Below, in pieces: positions 9,061 through 18,169 of a stretch of DNA of 64,000 nt. The position numbers were made by a program, and so were the translations under genes. The notes beneath the pieces are model-generated. The model had not been told where the DNA came from. It saw nothing but the letters and a program-made list of their open reading frames with translations, and made no database searches. The DNA is from Vineibacter terrae (GTDB lineage: Bacteria > Pseudomonadota > Alphaproteobacteria > Reyranellales > Reyranellaceae). The DNA is taken from NCBI RefSeq assembly GCF_008039615.1, contig NZ_VDUZ01000028.1, positions 1 through 64,000 on the forward strand, in the 5' to 3' direction. Position 1 is the first letter of the stretch, and every line of letters starts with the position of its first letter.

Positions 9061-9386
9061 CAAGCGGTTGTGGAAGCAGAGCGCGATACGCGCGAATATT
9101 ACCGGCATTTTTCACTGCACGCGGAACGCGTGACTGAATCCTCCCCCTCCGCGGCAGGGCATTGGCATATGCCCCTACCGTCATCCCGAGCGCAGCGAGG
9201 AATCTCCCGCGAATTGGGCACCGTGCGCTTGCCGCAGAAGATCCCTCGCTGGCGCTCGGGATGACAGCGAGGTCATATGCGAATGTCCTGCCCTCCACGG
9301 GAAGATTGAAACCACAAGCTCCTGGGAAAATCTGGCACGGCCACGTCCGGCTTGACTCGGCGGGTGGGATTCCCACTCTGCGCCGC
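9061..9386. other. spacer between iron cassette and mnmG
   Basis: 326 bp without a supported gene. It holds the inverted-repeat element at 9180-9265 and, downstream of it, the likely mnmG promoter region. In-frame codons continue upstream of the chosen mnmG start into the repeat, but that extension encodes repeat sequence and not protein-like sequence. Confidence 0.5.
9180..9265. repeat. dispersed inverted repeat, GTCATCCCGAGCG family, copy A
   Basis: 86-bp element whose arms start GTCATCCCGAGCGCAGCGAG and end CTCGGGATGAC, with a short core containing GCACCGTGCG. This copy carries a few arm mismatches (GAGGAATC, and CGCTGGCGC). The same element recurs at 27122, 35440, 43959 and 61676, with half-copies near 12348 and 62190. 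Confidence 0.85.
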
Positions 9387-11351
9387 ATGACGGACGGCAC
9401 CCCGGTGCGGGCATCCTACGACGTGATCGTCATCGGCGGCGGCCATGCCGGCACCGAGGCGGCTGGTGCTGCCGCGCGCATGGGCGCGCGCACGCTGCTG
9501 CTGACGCATGATCCGGCGACGATCGGCGAGATGTCCTGCAACCCGGCGATCGGCGGCCTGGGCAAGGGGCACCTGGTGCGCGAGATCGACGCGCTGGACG
9601 GGGTCATGGCGCGGGCCATTGATCAGGCCGGCATCCAGTTCAGGATGCTCAACGCCAGCAAGGGGCCGGCGGTGCGCGGGCCGCGCGCGCAGGCCGATCG
9701 CGCCCTCTATCGCCAGGCCGTGCAGGCGCTGCTGGCGCAGCAGCCGGGCCTGGAGATCGGTGCCGACGCGGTCGAGGACGTGCTGCTGGACGGCGGGGGC
9801 AAGACCTGCGGCGTGCTGACGGCGTCGGGGCGGCGCATCGCCGCCGCAGCGGTGGTGGTGACCACGGGCACGTTCCTGCGCGGGCTGATCCATTGCGGCG
9901 AAGTGAAAATTCCGGCCGGGCGTGCGCGCGGGCAGCGCAGCGGCGGGGGGCCTCTGGACCTGCCCGCATCCGCCGCAGTCGCGTCGTTCGACGCGCTGGA
10001 GCCGCCCTCTTCCGGCCTGGCGGCAACCCTCGCGCGCTTCGGCTTCCGCCTGGGGCGGCTGAAGACCGGCACACCGCCGCGCCTGGACGGCCGCACGATC
10101 GATTGGGCCAGCCTGGAGGAGCAGAAGGGCGATGATCCCCCTCTTCCCTTCTCCTACGCAACGTCGGAAATCACGGTTCCGCAGATTTCTTGTTTCCTTA
10201 CTTCCACGACTGCTGCGACCCACGCACTGATCCGCGCCAATCTGCATCGCGCGCCGATGTATTCGGGCCAGATCGACTCGACGGGCCCCCGCTATTGTCC
10301 TTCGGTCGAGGACAAGGTCGTGCGCTTCGGCCAGCGTGACCGGCACCAGATCTTCCTGGAGCCGGAAGGCCTGGACGACATCACCGTCTACCCCAACGGC
10401 ATCTCGACCTCGCTGCCGCGTGAGGTGCAGATCGAGGTGCTGAAGACGATACCCGGTCTCGAGCGCACGGTCATGCTGCGCCCGGGATATGCGATCGAAT
10501 ACGACTACGTCGATCCGCGCGAGCTGTGGCCGACGCTGCAGACCCGCCGCATTCCCCGTCTGTTCCTGGCCGGCCAGATCAACGGTACGACGGGATACGA
10601 GGAGGCCGCGGCGCAGGGCATCATCGCCGGCGTCAACGCCGCCTTGCGTGCCGGCGGGTCGGCCGTCGAGGCGGACGCGGGCTTTGTGCTCGACCGTGCC
10701 GACGCCTATACCGGCGTGATGATCGACGACCTGGTGACCCAGGGCGCGCCTGAACCCTACCGTATGTTCACGTCGCGTGCGGAATATCGCCTGAAGCTGC
10801 GCACGGACAATGCCGACCAGCGGCTCACGCCGCTGGGCCTCGCGGTGGGCTGCGTCGGCAGCGCCCGCCGGATGATGCACCAGGGCAAGATGGCGGCGCT
10901 TGACTCGGCGCGCTCCCTGGCGCGGTCGCTGGCCATGAGCCCGTCCGCGCTGGCCAGGCTCGGCATCGCCGTCAACCAGGACGGTGTCGTGCGGTCCGCC
11001 GCCGACCTCCTGGCCTATCCGGGCATGTCCGTGAAGCGGTTGTCCTCCGTGTGGCCGGCGCTGGCACAGATCACAGCGTCCGTTGCCGAGCAACTCGAGA
11101 TCGACGCCCTGTATGATGGCTACCTCAGCCGGCAGCAGGCCGATATCGACGCCTACCGCCGGGACGAGGCGCTGCTGTTGCCCGTCGATCTCGACTATGG
11201 GGCCATCGGCAGCCTGTCGGGGGAGATCCGGCAGAAGCTCACGGCACAACGCCCCACGACCCTGGGCCAGGCGGCGCGGATTGCCGGCGTGACGCCGGCG
11301 GCGCTGGTGGCGCTGCTCAAGCACGTGCGACGCCGCGCCCGAGCGGCTTAA
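9387..11351 (+). CDS. mnmG: tRNA uridine-5-carboxymethylaminomethyl modification enzyme MnmG (GidA)
   Basis: FAD-dependent enzyme that, with MnmE, installs the carboxymethylaminomethyl group on wobble uridine 34 of certain tRNAs. The 654-residue protein opens with the FAD-binding motif [14 protein letters not shown], has [26 protein letters not shown] and [13 protein letters not shown], and carries the family signature [18 protein letters not shown] followed by [22 protein letters not shown]. The C-terminal GidA-associated domain with [19 protein letters not shown] is present. A segment of about 20 residues between AGRARGQRS and [10 protein letters not shown] looks longer than in standard homologues. 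ATG 9387 begins MTDGTP just before the FAD motif; the frame stays open upstream, but through a repeat. The gene is followed by the parS-rich spacer instead of directly by rsmG. Confidence 0.95.
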   Translation: MTDGTPVRASYDVIVIGGGHAGTEAAGAAARMGARTLLLTHDPATIGEMSCNPAIGGLGKGHLVREIDALDGVMARAIDQAGIQFRMLNASKGPAVRGPRAQADRALYRQAVQALLAQQPGLEIGADAVEDVLLDGGGKTCGVLTASGRRIAAAAVVVTTGTFLRGLIHCGEVKIPAGRARGQRSGGGPLDLPASAAVASFDALEPPSSGLAATLARFGFRLGRLKTGTPPRLDGRTIDWASLEEQKGDDPPLPFSYATSEITVPQISCFLTSTTAATHALIRANLHRAPMYSGQIDSTGPRYCPSVEDKVVRFGQRDRHQIFLEPEGLDDITVYPNGISTSLPREVQIEVLKTIPGLERTVMLRPGYAIEYDYVDPRELWPTLQTRRIPRLFLAGQINGTTGYEEAAAQGIIAGVNAALRAGGSAVEADAGFVLDRADAYTGVMIDDLVTQGAPEPYRMFTSRAEYRLKLRTDNADQRLTPLGLAVGCVGSARRMMHQGKMAALDSARSLARSLAMSPSALARLGIAVNQDGVVRSAADLLAYPGMSVKRLSSVWPALAQITASVAEQLEIDALYDGYLSRQQADIDAYRRDEALLLPVDLDYGAIGSLSGEIRQKLTAQRPTTLGQAARIAGVTPAALVALLKHVRRRARAA

Positions 11352-11548
11352 AGCATTCTGCCCTGATCGGATCGACCGCGTCGCTCCGATCGCAGCGAAC
11401 GGGTCCGTCTGATTGTCGGCAGCACCAGGCAATACCTGGGATTAGCTTCGCGAGGACGACGCTTCCGTCCGGTCGCGATACGCTTCAGGCCCGAGATTCG
11501 GCGCGGGTCGCACGACAAGAGGGATCCGAGCGATATCGCAGTCGCGAT

Positions 11549-11564
11549 TGCTCCACGTGGAACA
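11549..11564. promoter_or_regulatory. parS: parS-like site 1
   Basis: TGCTCCACGTGGAACA differs at one position from the bacterial chromosomal parS consensus TGTTCCACGTGGAACA. The central CCACGTGG palindrome that ParB contacts is intact. The site is 67 bp from site 2 and about 3.3 kb from parB. Confidence 0.8.
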
Positions 11565-11615
11565 ATCCAGCCCAGCGATGTTCTGCCACCCTGCCAGGCA
11601 GGAGGACAGGCAGAC

Positions 11616-11631
11616 CGTTCCACGTGAAACT
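11616..11631. promoter_or_regulatory. parS: parS-like site 2
   Basis: CGTTCCACGTGAAACT keeps the parS core GTTCCACGTGAAAC, with mismatches only at the two outermost bases. TTCCACGTGAAA is a recognised variant core of ParB sites. It pairs closely with site 1. Confidence 0.8.
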
Positions 11632-11883
11632 TTCTGCGGGTGTTGGCAACGTGTTGCGAGCGAGGTCGGAGGCGCGACTCGCTGATTCAACCCGAACCCG
11701 AACGAATCATCGTCTGTGATTGATACACCAGACCGCAGCGTCCGATCTCTTTGCGCTCGAAGGAAACGGGATCCGAAGCACGGACGGCGCCTGCCCTGTT
11801 TGCGACGTGTGTGACCGAATTCTCTTCTGAGAAGAGGCTCCGAGGTGGTGGCATGCACCATCGCAGCAACACCTCATGGCGAG

Positions 11884-11990
11884 CATACATGAACACGAAG
11901 CATTCACCGGTGCTCGTCATGAAGGTTCTTTCTCCCATCGAGCTGCGTGCGCTGGCTGTCTCTCTCCCGAACGAGCTATCGGATCCATAC
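11884..11990 (+). repeat. imperfect direct repeat in the parS spacer, copy 1
   Basis: Aligns with 12885-12985. Shared landmarks in order are AGCATTCA, then CATGA-GG, CCCATCG-GC and GCGCTG-CTGTCTCTC. Divergence is substantial, so the duplication is old. Weaker matching extends upstream to about 11800, where CTGCCCTGTTTGCGACGTGTG lines up with the parS site 3 region of the other copy. Confidence 0.45.
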
Positions 11991-12773
11991 ATCCTAAGCG
12001 TCCCATCCCTCGGAGGCGAAAGGGAATGCTCGGGCAGAATCGGCGGCTGTTCAGCAGCATCGAAGCGGTTGCAACATCCCCTTCTGGCCCTTCGGTAAGC
12101 TCAGGGCAGGCTGCTGCGCGCCATCATCTCCCTCCAGGGGAAGGGACAGCGCGCAGCGTCTCAGGTAGCGGGCGCGATGTGTGAATGCCGCAGCCCAGAG
12201 AGGAAGGAGCCCCGAAGAGCCGGATGGGGGATACCTGAACGGATTCACGGGTCTCGAATCGCACCGAATCCGTCGAAGCACTTCCCCTCCAGCGCTTCGC
12301 GCCCCCTCGCCCTCCGGGCCTACAGTATTCACACATCTTCACAGTCGCCCTCGCTGCGCTCGGGATCGCCAACCTGACCTCAGGTGTGGAACCGCGTCTT
12401 GGGCTTTGCCGGCCTACAAGTCGGGGCCACTGGCCTCGCTGCACGGCGAATCGAACGGAGCCGCGGCGCTTGCTGCCGACAATGGGAATGGTTGACGCCT
12501 CGGTGGCCCTGCGGGGCTCTCCTGCTGCCAGCCTCTGCCCGATCGACACGCCTGTCGGCAAATAAGGAGCATCCCCTATGGAACCAAGCGCGCACTTGGA
12601 GGCGGCGTGTCGATTGGGATGGCTTCGCGGGCTGTCAGCGCGATCGGCTCGGTAGCGGCAATCGCGTTTGACGGCGCGGGCTTCCGACCCCGGTCCAGAG
12701 GCGGTCCCCAACACCTTTTCATGGCGCAGTCGGATGCGATGGCAGCGTTCAGTGGGAGATCCACCTGCCCCAT

Positions 12774-12789
12774 TGTTTCATGTGGAACA
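12774..12789. promoter_or_regulatory. parS: parS-like site 3
   Basis: TGTTTCATGTGGAACA differs from the canonical TGTTTCACGTGGAACA at one core base (C to T). The same 16-mer recurs exactly at site 4, which suggests that the variant is tolerated by this organism's ParB. Confidence 0.75.
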
Positions 12790-12884
12790 CGGCGGAACTC
12801 GCCGATGTGGCGTGATCGGCCATCCAGCCTCCAATGAAAAGGAGACTGCGTGTCGGCGAACGAGCCTCGCTGTAGCGCCGTTTC

Positions 12885-12985
12885 ACGGTTCGACTCGACG
12901 AATGCGTAGCATTCAACCGTGCGCACCATGAGGGCCCTCCTCCCCATCGGGCCGCACGCCCGCGCGCTGCCTGTCTCTCCAGGAC
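12885..12985 (+). repeat. imperfect direct repeat in the parS spacer, copy 2
   Basis: Partner of 11884-11990. In addition to the shared landmarks it begins with a half parS (CGTTTCACGG, about 12879). The duplicated unit may therefore originally have carried a ParB site. Confidence 0.45.
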
Positions 12986-13155
12986 GACGGGACCCGTGTC
13001 CCAGCCGCAATTGTCCATCGTGAGGGTCGATAGACCGGCTGCTCCATGGTGAACGCGCCCCTGCGCACGCTGGCGGCGGCTCGATTTGGCACCCAACCGT
13101 CCGGGCAGGCGAAACAGGGGTGTCGGGTGTGGTATGGAACCTCCACCCGATTGAC

Positions 13156-13171
13156 TGTTTCATGTGGAACA
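13156..13171. promoter_or_regulatory. parS: parS-like site 4 abutting the rsmG start codon
   Basis: TGTTTCATGTGGAACA ends at 13171, and the rsmG ATG begins at 13172. ParB bound here would cover the translation initiation region and possibly the promoter of rsmG-parA-parB. The only ribosome-site-like bases are the GTGGAA within the site itself. Confidence 0.78.
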
Positions 13172-13798
13172 ATGGCGCGAGACGACATCGCTGGCGCGGT
13201 CGCCCAGCTTGGCCTGAGCCTTCCCGAAGATGTGTGGCGTGGGCTGGAGATCCATGTCGGCGCCCTTCTGAAATGGCAGCGCAGTATCAACCTTGTCTCC
13301 CGCAGCACGCTTGACGAGGTGTGGACCCGGCACGTCCTGGACAGCCTCCAGCTCCTGCCGCTGATCCCGGCCGGCGCCCGGACATTGGTCGACCTTGGCT
13401 CCGGGGCGGGCTTTCCCGGCCTTGTCGTCGCCATTGCACGTCCCGATCTGTCGGTCCGGCTCGTCGAATCGGATAATCGAAAGGCCGTGTTCCTGGGCGA
13501 GGTCGCGCGCCAGGCGGCGCCGACGACCGTCATCGTCAACAAGCGGATCGAGGCGGCAGCGCCCGATCCGGCCGACGTGATCACCGCACGGGCCCTGGCT
13601 CCTCTCCCCGAACTCCTTGATTGGGCTCACCGATTCACAATTGATCCCACTATTTGCCTTTTCCACAAGGGCAGAAGCATCGACGACGAATTGACCGATG
13701 CCGAACGGCGCTGGATGATGACCATGGACCGCGTGCCGAGTGTGACGGCGCCGGACGCCGCGATCCTGAGGGTCGCCCGCCTGCGGCCCCGACGCTGA
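13172..13798 (+). CDS. rsmG: 16S rRNA (guanine-N7) methyltransferase RsmG (GidB)
   Basis: SAM-dependent methyltransferase for G527 (E. coli numbering) of 16S rRNA, 208 residues, normal length. Motif I is VDLGSGAGFPGLVVAI. The N-terminal helical region contains WQRSINLVSRSTLDEVWTRHVLDSLQL, the classic GidB stretch. Downstream ADVITARALAPLPELLDWA matches the conserved ARA(L/V)APL segment. The ATG at 13172 sits directly behind a parS-like site. Next downstream are parA and parB, the usual conserved order near origins. Confidence 0.93.
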   Translation: MARDDIAGAVAQLGLSLPEDVWRGLEIHVGALLKWQRSINLVSRSTLDEVWTRHVLDSLQLLPLIPAGARTLVDLGSGAGFPGLVVAIARPDLSVRLVESDNRKAVFLGEVARQAAPTTVIVNKRIEAAAPDPADVITARALAPLPELLDWAHRFTIDPTICLFHKGRSIDDELTDAERRWMMTMDRVPSVTAPDAAILRVARLRPRR

Positions 13799-13922
13799 GC
13801 GCCGCGCTACCACTGGGCGCGCGGTCCTCCTAACGATACGTGGTGCAGGTGTCCTTGCTGCCACCCAACATCAAGTGATAAGTCTCAACTGACCGAGAGT
13901 CCTTACGCGCAGCATATCCCTG

Positions 13923-14780
13923 ATGGCCGACGCCCCCTCTTCCTCGCCTGCTTCGGCCCTGACCTCGACCGCGGCTGTGGTGCCGCCCCGGGTCTACGCC
14001 GTGGCCAATCAGAAAGGTGGCGTCGGCAAGACGACGACCGCCATCAACCTCGCCACGGCGCTGGCCGCCGTGGGGCAGAAGGTTCTGCTGGTCGACCTCG
14101 ACCCGCAGGGCAATGCCTCCACCGGCCTGGGCATCGACATCGCCGACCGAACCATCGGCACCTACGAATTGTTGTGTGGTTTCGCGCAGCTGCCGCAAGC
14201 GATTGCGGCAACGCGCATTCCCAACCTCGAGATCGTGCCGGCCAACGTCAATCTCGCCGGCGCCGAGCTGGAGCTGATCGACCTCGAGAAGCGTGAGTTC
14301 CGGTTGCGGGATGCGCTGGAGGGCAAGCAGTCCCATTGGGATGTCATCCTGATCGACTGCCCGCCCTCCCTGGGGCTGCTCACCATCAACTCCCTGGTTG
14401 CCGCCGAAGCCGTCCTTGTTCCTTTGCAGTGCGAATTCTTCGCTCTCGAGGGTTTGGGTCAGCTCACGCGCACCATCGAGCGCGCGCGGCGCGCCCTCAA
14501 TCCGAAGCTCTACATCGCGGGTGTGATCCTGACGATGATGGACCGCCGCAACACGCTGGCGCAGCAGGTCGAGCGTGACGTGCGAGGGCATTTCGCCGAT
14601 GTGGTGTTCGGCACCACGATACCGCGCAATGTCCGGGTGTCCGAAGCGCCGTCCCATGGCCTGCCCGTCCTTCTCTATGACCATACCTGCACCGGCTCCC
14701 AGGCCTACATCCTGCTTGCCAGCGAATTGCTGCACCGCCGCCGCCACGGCGTGCCGCCGCGGCCACAGGCAGCGGCATAG
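13923..14780 (+). CDS. parA: chromosome-partitioning ATPase ParA (Soj)
   Basis: Walker-type cytoskeletal ATPase that drives origin segregation with ParB and parS. The 285-residue protein has a short Ala/Ser-rich N-terminus, then AVANQKGGVGKTTTAINLA carrying the deviant Walker A lysines. Walker A' is VLLVDLDPQGNAS, and Walker B lies in DVILIDCPPSLGLLTINSL. The sequence is typical of chromosomal Soj proteins and lacks the N-terminal helix-turn-helix of plasmid type Ia ParA. It starts 124 bp after rsmG and ends 60 bp before parB. Confidence 0.95.
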   Translation: MADAPSSSPASALTSTAAVVPPRVYAVANQKGGVGKTTTAINLATALAAVGQKVLLVDLDPQGNASTGLGIDIADRTIGTYELLCGFAQLPQAIAATRIPNLEIVPANVNLAGAELELIDLEKREFRLRDALEGKQSHWDVILIDCPPSLGLLTINSLVAAEAVLVPLQCEFFALEGLGQLTRTIERARRALNPKLYIAGVILTMMDRRNTLAQQVERDVRGHFADVVFGTTIPRNVRVSEAPSHGLPVLLYDHTCTGSQAYILLASELLHRRRHGVPPRPQAAA

Positions 14781-14840
14781 TTCTTCAACCCGAACGCGTA
14801 GAGCGCGATAGCGACCGGCGTACGCGATGAGACGTCCATC

Positions 14841-15887
14841 ATGACCAAGGAACCCAAGCATCGCGGACTGGGCCGCGGGCTGGCCGCCCTGCTGGGCGAC
14901 GACGTGCAGGCGGCGCCGCCACCGGGCGCATCGCCGGCAAGCGCGCCTGCGGCCGGCACGCCTGCGCCAGCGAGCCCGCCGGCAGCGCCGGTTGCAACGT
15001 CGGCGGGAACCACCACCGTTCCCATCACCTGGCTGAAGGCGAGCCGCTATCAGCCCCGCACCGTGTTCGATCCGGCGCATATTACGCAGCTCGCGGACAG
15101 CATCCGGGCGCACGGGCTTGTACAACCTTTGCTTGTGCGCCCCGTTACCGACGCGCCCAACCGCTACGAGATCGTCGCCGGCGAGCGACGCTGGCGGGCG
15201 GCGCAGCAGGCGCAGCTCCATGACGTCCCGGTGGTGGTCCGCGCGCTGGACGATCGCGAGGTCCTCGAGATCGCGCTGATCGAGAACGTGCAGCGCGCCG
15301 ACCTGACGCCGATCGAGGAGGCGCGCGCCTATCGCCGCCTGGTCGACGAGTTCAGCCATACGCAGGAGCAGCTCGCCGCGACCATTGGCAAGAGCCGGGC
15401 CCATGTCGCCAACCTGCTGCGGCTGCTGGACCTGCCGGCGCCGGTGCAGGCGCATGTCGAGCAGGGTCGCCTCGACATGGGCCATGCGCGGGCGCTGATC
15501 GGGACGCCCGACCCGGTGTTCCTGGCCGACTACGTCATCAACAAGAAGCTCACCGCGCGCCGCGCCGAGCAGCTGGCCGCCGACGCCAAGGAGGCGCGCA
15601 AATCAGGCTGGGACGGTCGCGGCCTGCCGCCGGCCTGGGCCGAGCCGGCGGCAGGCGATGCGGCGGGCACGCCGCGCGCCGGCAAGGCGCCGGCAGCCGA
15701 GGCGATGCCGAACGCCAAGGCCAAGACGGCCGAGACCCGCGGGCTGGAAAGGTCCATCGAGGAGGCGCTGGGGCTGAAGGTGTCGATCGATGTCACCGGC
15801 CCTCGCGAGGAGGCGCGGCTGACCATCTGGATGGACAATTTCGACCAGATGGACGACGTGGTCGAGCGCCTGACGCGCCGGCGATAG
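14841..15887 (+). CDS. parB: chromosome-partitioning protein ParB
   Basis: CTP-dependent DNA clamp that loads at parS, 348 residues. The N-terminus HRGLGRGLAALLGDD is the usual ParA-contact tail, followed by an Ala/Pro-rich linker. The ParB/Srx domain shows VPITWLKASRYQPRTVFD, LADSIRAHGLVQPLLVRP and the CTP-binding GERRWRAAQ. The central helix-turn-helix region runs from LIENVQRADLTPIEEARAYRRL through QEQLAATIGKSRAHVANLLRLLDLP. The C-terminal dimerisation domain ends RLTIWMDNFDQMDDVVERL. Four parS-like sites lie 1.7-3.3 kb upstream. Confidence 0.95.
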   Translation: MTKEPKHRGLGRGLAALLGDDVQAAPPPGASPASAPAAGTPAPASPPAAPVATSAGTTTVPITWLKASRYQPRTVFDPAHITQLADSIRAHGLVQPLLVRPVTDAPNRYEIVAGERRWRAAQQAQLHDVPVVVRALDDREVLEIALIENVQRADLTPIEEARAYRRLVDEFSHTQEQLAATIGKSRAHVANLLRLLDLPAPVQAHVEQGRLDMGHARALIGTPDPVFLADYVINKKLTARRAEQLAADAKEARKSGWDGRGLPPAWAEPAAGDAAGTPRAGKAPAAEAMPNAKAKTAETRGLERSIEEALGLKVSIDVTGPREEARLTIWMDNFDQMDDVVERLTRRR

Positions 15888-15957
15888 GTCTCGCACGGGC
15901 CGAGGGCCGGCGCGCCGGTGGTGAGCGCCGGAAGCGGTGGCGTGCTAGCATGCGGCC

Positions 15958-17178
15958 ATGCCCGAGGCGCCGTCTCTGCCCTTCCTCCAGGCCTGGCTGA
16001 TCGCCGAGAGCCTGCGCGGCTGCGGCGACACCGCGCTGATGCAGGGCTTCTGCGAGCGTCTGCTGGCCCAGGGCGTGCCGGTGTTCCGCGTCTTCGTCGG
16101 TTCCGACGTGCTGCACCCGACGCTGGCGGCGCGCACGCTGCGCTGGCGTCGCGGCAGCACGCTGGTCGATACCGACGTGGTGCGCGGCGACGGCACGGAC
16201 ACCGCCGAAGCGTGGCGGACCAGCCCGTTCTTCGCGATGATCGAGCAGGGAAGCTCGGAGCTGCGCGTGACGCTGGACGATCCGGCCAGGATCGAACGCT
16301 TCCCCGTCCTGCCCGACCTGAAGCAGGAAGGCGGCACCGACTACCTGGCGCTCATGGTGCCGTTCGGCGGCATGCTGCGCTTCGGCCAGGTCGAGGAGAT
16401 CTACGCGTCCTTCGCGACCGACCGCGCGGGCGGCTTCCGCGACCAGGACATCGCGACGCTGCGCGACGTGATCCCGGCCCTGGCGCTGGCGCTGCATGCC
16501 CAGCGGCTGGGCATCGCCAGCCGCACCCTGCTCGACACCTACCTGGGCTGCGACGCCGCCGAGCGGGTGCTGGCCGGCAACATCGTGCGCGGCCAGGCCG
16601 AGGCGATCCATGCCGTGATCTGGTCGAGCGACCTGAGCGACTTCACGCGCGTGGCCGACGAGATCCCGCCGGGCGCGATGCTGGCGATGCTCAACGCCTA
16701 TGCCGAGATCGTGGTCGATGCCATCACGACCCAAGGTGGCGACGTGCTGAAGTTCATCGGCGACGGCATCCTGGCGATCTTCCGCGACGAGGATCCGCAC
16801 GGCGCCTGCGGCCGGGCTCTGGACGCAGCGCGCGCCATGCTGGCGAAGGTCGACGCGCTGAAGGTCCGGCGCCGCGCCGACGGCCTGCCGGTGACCAACG
16901 TGACCCTGGCGCTGCATGTCGGCGAGGTGCTGTACGGCAATTTCGGCAGCGCCACGCGGCTCGACTTCACGGTGCTCGGTCCGGCGGTCAACGAGACGGC
17001 GCGCATCGCGGCGCTGAGCCGCTCGCTCGACCAGCGGGTGATCGTCTCGCAGGCGTTCGCGATCGAAGCCGGTCCGCGCCGGCGCGAGCTGGTGTCGCTG
17101 GGCCGCTATGCACTGCGCGGCGTCGCGCGCCCGCAGGAGTTGTACACGTTCGATGTCGAGGCCGTCGCGGTGGCGTGA
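15958..17178 (+). CDS. class III adenylate/guanylate cyclase
   Basis: 406-residue protein with an N-terminal GAF-like region of about 210 residues (VFVGSDVLHPTLAARTLRWRRG...) and a C-terminal class III cyclase domain (about 215-385). Catalytic features are visible: the first metal Asp in IWSSDLSDFT, the substrate Lys and second metal Asp in VLKFIGDGILAIF, and the Asn/Arg pair in GPAVNETARI. The N-terminal layout is like the soluble alphaproteobacterial cyclases annotated as adenylate cyclase. No membrane segment is present. It starts 70 bp after parB, but no functional link is implied. Whether the product is cAMP or cGMP cannot be settled here. Confidence 0.85.
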   Translation: MPEAPSLPFLQAWLIAESLRGCGDTALMQGFCERLLAQGVPVFRVFVGSDVLHPTLAARTLRWRRGSTLVDTDVVRGDGTDTAEAWRTSPFFAMIEQGSSELRVTLDDPARIERFPVLPDLKQEGGTDYLALMVPFGGMLRFGQVEEIYASFATDRAGGFRDQDIATLRDVIPALALALHAQRLGIASRTLLDTYLGCDAAERVLAGNIVRGQAEAIHAVIWSSDLSDFTRVADEIPPGAMLAMLNAYAEIVVDAITTQGGDVLKFIGDGILAIFRDEDPHGACGRALDAARAMLAKVDALKVRRRADGLPVTNVTLALHVGEVLYGNFGSATRLDFTVLGPAVNETARIAALSRSLDQRVIVSQAFAIEAGPRRRELVSLGRYALRGVARPQELYTFDVEAVAVA

Positions 17179-17263
17179 CGACGGTCTCGCTTCGGCGCGC
17201 AGCGAAGCATGCGCGATGGCCCGCCTGATAGACGGCCGCCAGGTATCGGAGCGGGAGGAAGCC

Positions 17264-18091
17264 ATGACCCAGGCCCAGAAGATCGCGCAGTTCCGCGCCC
17301 TGCATGAAAGCGGGCTGTTCGTGATGCCCAATCCCTGGGACCTCGGCAGCGCGGCCTATCTGCAAAGCCTGGGCTTCAAGGCGCTGGCCACGACGTCGCT
17401 GGGCTACGCCTTCAGCATAGCCAAGCCGGATTTCGAATGGGCGGTGACGCGCGACGAGATGCTGGCGCATATCGCCAGCATGGCGGCCGGCACGACGCTG
17501 CCGCTCAACGCCGACTTCGAATCGGGCTATGCCCATGATCCTGATGGCGTCCACGAAAGCGTGCGCCTGTGCGTCGAGGCCGGCGTCGCCGGGCTTTCGA
17601 TCGAGGACAACACCGGCGACAAGGCGCGGCCGCTGTATGGCCTGCACGACGCAGTCGCGCGCATCCGGGCGGCGCGCGCCGCCATCGATGCCAGCGGTCT
17701 TCCCGTCGTGCTGACCGGACGCGCCGAATGCTGGCTCGTCGGCCATCCCGAGCCGCTGGCGGAAAGCACCAAGCGCCTCGTCGCCTATGCCGAGGCCGGC
17801 GCCGATTGCCTCTATGCGCCGGGCGTGCGCAAGCCCGAGGAGATCGCGGCCTTGGTCAAGGCCGTCGCACCCAAGCCGTTCAACCTGCTGATCGGGGCGC
17901 CCGGCGTCAGCGCCCGGCAGGCGCAGGACCTGGGCGTGCGACGCATATCGGTGGGCGGCGCGCTGGCGCGCGTGGCCTGGGCAGCGTTCATGCGCGTCGC
18001 CGGCGACATCGCGCGCGAGGGCACGTTCGGCGGCCTGGCGGGCATCGCCTCGGCGGCCGATCTCAATGCCCTCTTCCGGGCGCGACGCTGA
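17264..18091 (+). CDS. isocitrate lyase/phosphoenolpyruvate mutase-family protein
   Basis: 275-residue TIM-barrel enzyme of the PEP mutase/isocitrate lyase superfamily. Visible elements are FVMPNPWDLGSAAYLQSLGFKALATTS, the metal-binding acidic stretch LNADFESGYAHDP, GLSIEDNTGD, and GRAECWLVG in place of the KKCGH signature of true isocitrate lyases. It is also shorter than aceA products, so it is not a glyoxylate-shunt isocitrate lyase. Related proteins include oxaloacetate decarboxylases and 2-methylisocitrate or dimethylmalate lyases; the substrate is unknown. ATG 17264 follows a GGGAGGAA ribosome site. The haloacid dehalogenase gene follows 78 bp downstream. Confidence 0.82.
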   Translation: MTQAQKIAQFRALHESGLFVMPNPWDLGSAAYLQSLGFKALATTSLGYAFSIAKPDFEWAVTRDEMLAHIASMAAGTTLPLNADFESGYAHDPDGVHESVRLCVEAGVAGLSIEDNTGDKARPLYGLHDAVARIRAARAAIDASGLPVVLTGRAECWLVGHPEPLAESTKRLVAYAEAGADCLYAPGVRKPEEIAALVKAVAPKPFNLLIGAPGVSARQAQDLGVRRISVGGALARVAWAAFMRVAGDIAREGTFGGLAGIASAADLNALFRARR

Positions 18092-18169
18092 GCGCGCGAC
18101 GGCGGCGCTCGACAGGGCGCGCAACTTGGTCCTTGATCGGCAGCCTGCTCATCATGCGAGGAAATGTCC

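Larger units (their letters stand above)
11352..13171. other. 1.8-kb gene-free spacer with parS cluster
   Basis: No reading frame here resembles a protein on either strand, and base composition is visibly less G+C-rich than in the genes around it. The spacer holds four parS-like sites, one half-copy of the GTCATCCCGAGCG element (about 12348-12366), and an imperfect direct duplication (about 11800-11990 against about 12775-12985). mnmG and rsmG are often nearly adjacent, so a spacer of this size is unusual. One DnaA-box-like nonamer (GTATTCACA, 12325-12333) is visible, which is not enough to call an origin. Confidence 0.7.

Noticed and set aside
9273-11432. 719-codon minus-strand frame
   Set aside because: Antisense to mnmG, whose family motifs are continuous on the plus strand; the minus product is low-complexity and basic.
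12880-12910. tRNA-like T-loop (GGTTCGACTC)
   Set aside because: The flanking bases do not pair into a T-stem, and no acceptor or anticodon stem can be folded around it.
11352-13171. Replication origin
   Set aside because: The parS cluster and gene order suggest nearness to an origin, but only one DnaA-box-like nonamer and no clear unwinding element are visible.
12576-13172. 198-codon minus-strand frame in the parS spacer
   Set aside because: No recognisable domain, and it crosses two parS-like sites and a degenerate repeat.
17264-18091. Glyoxylate-shunt isocitrate lyase (aceA)
   Set aside because: Too short and lacking the KKCGH catalytic signature; better placed in the PEP mutase-like branch.
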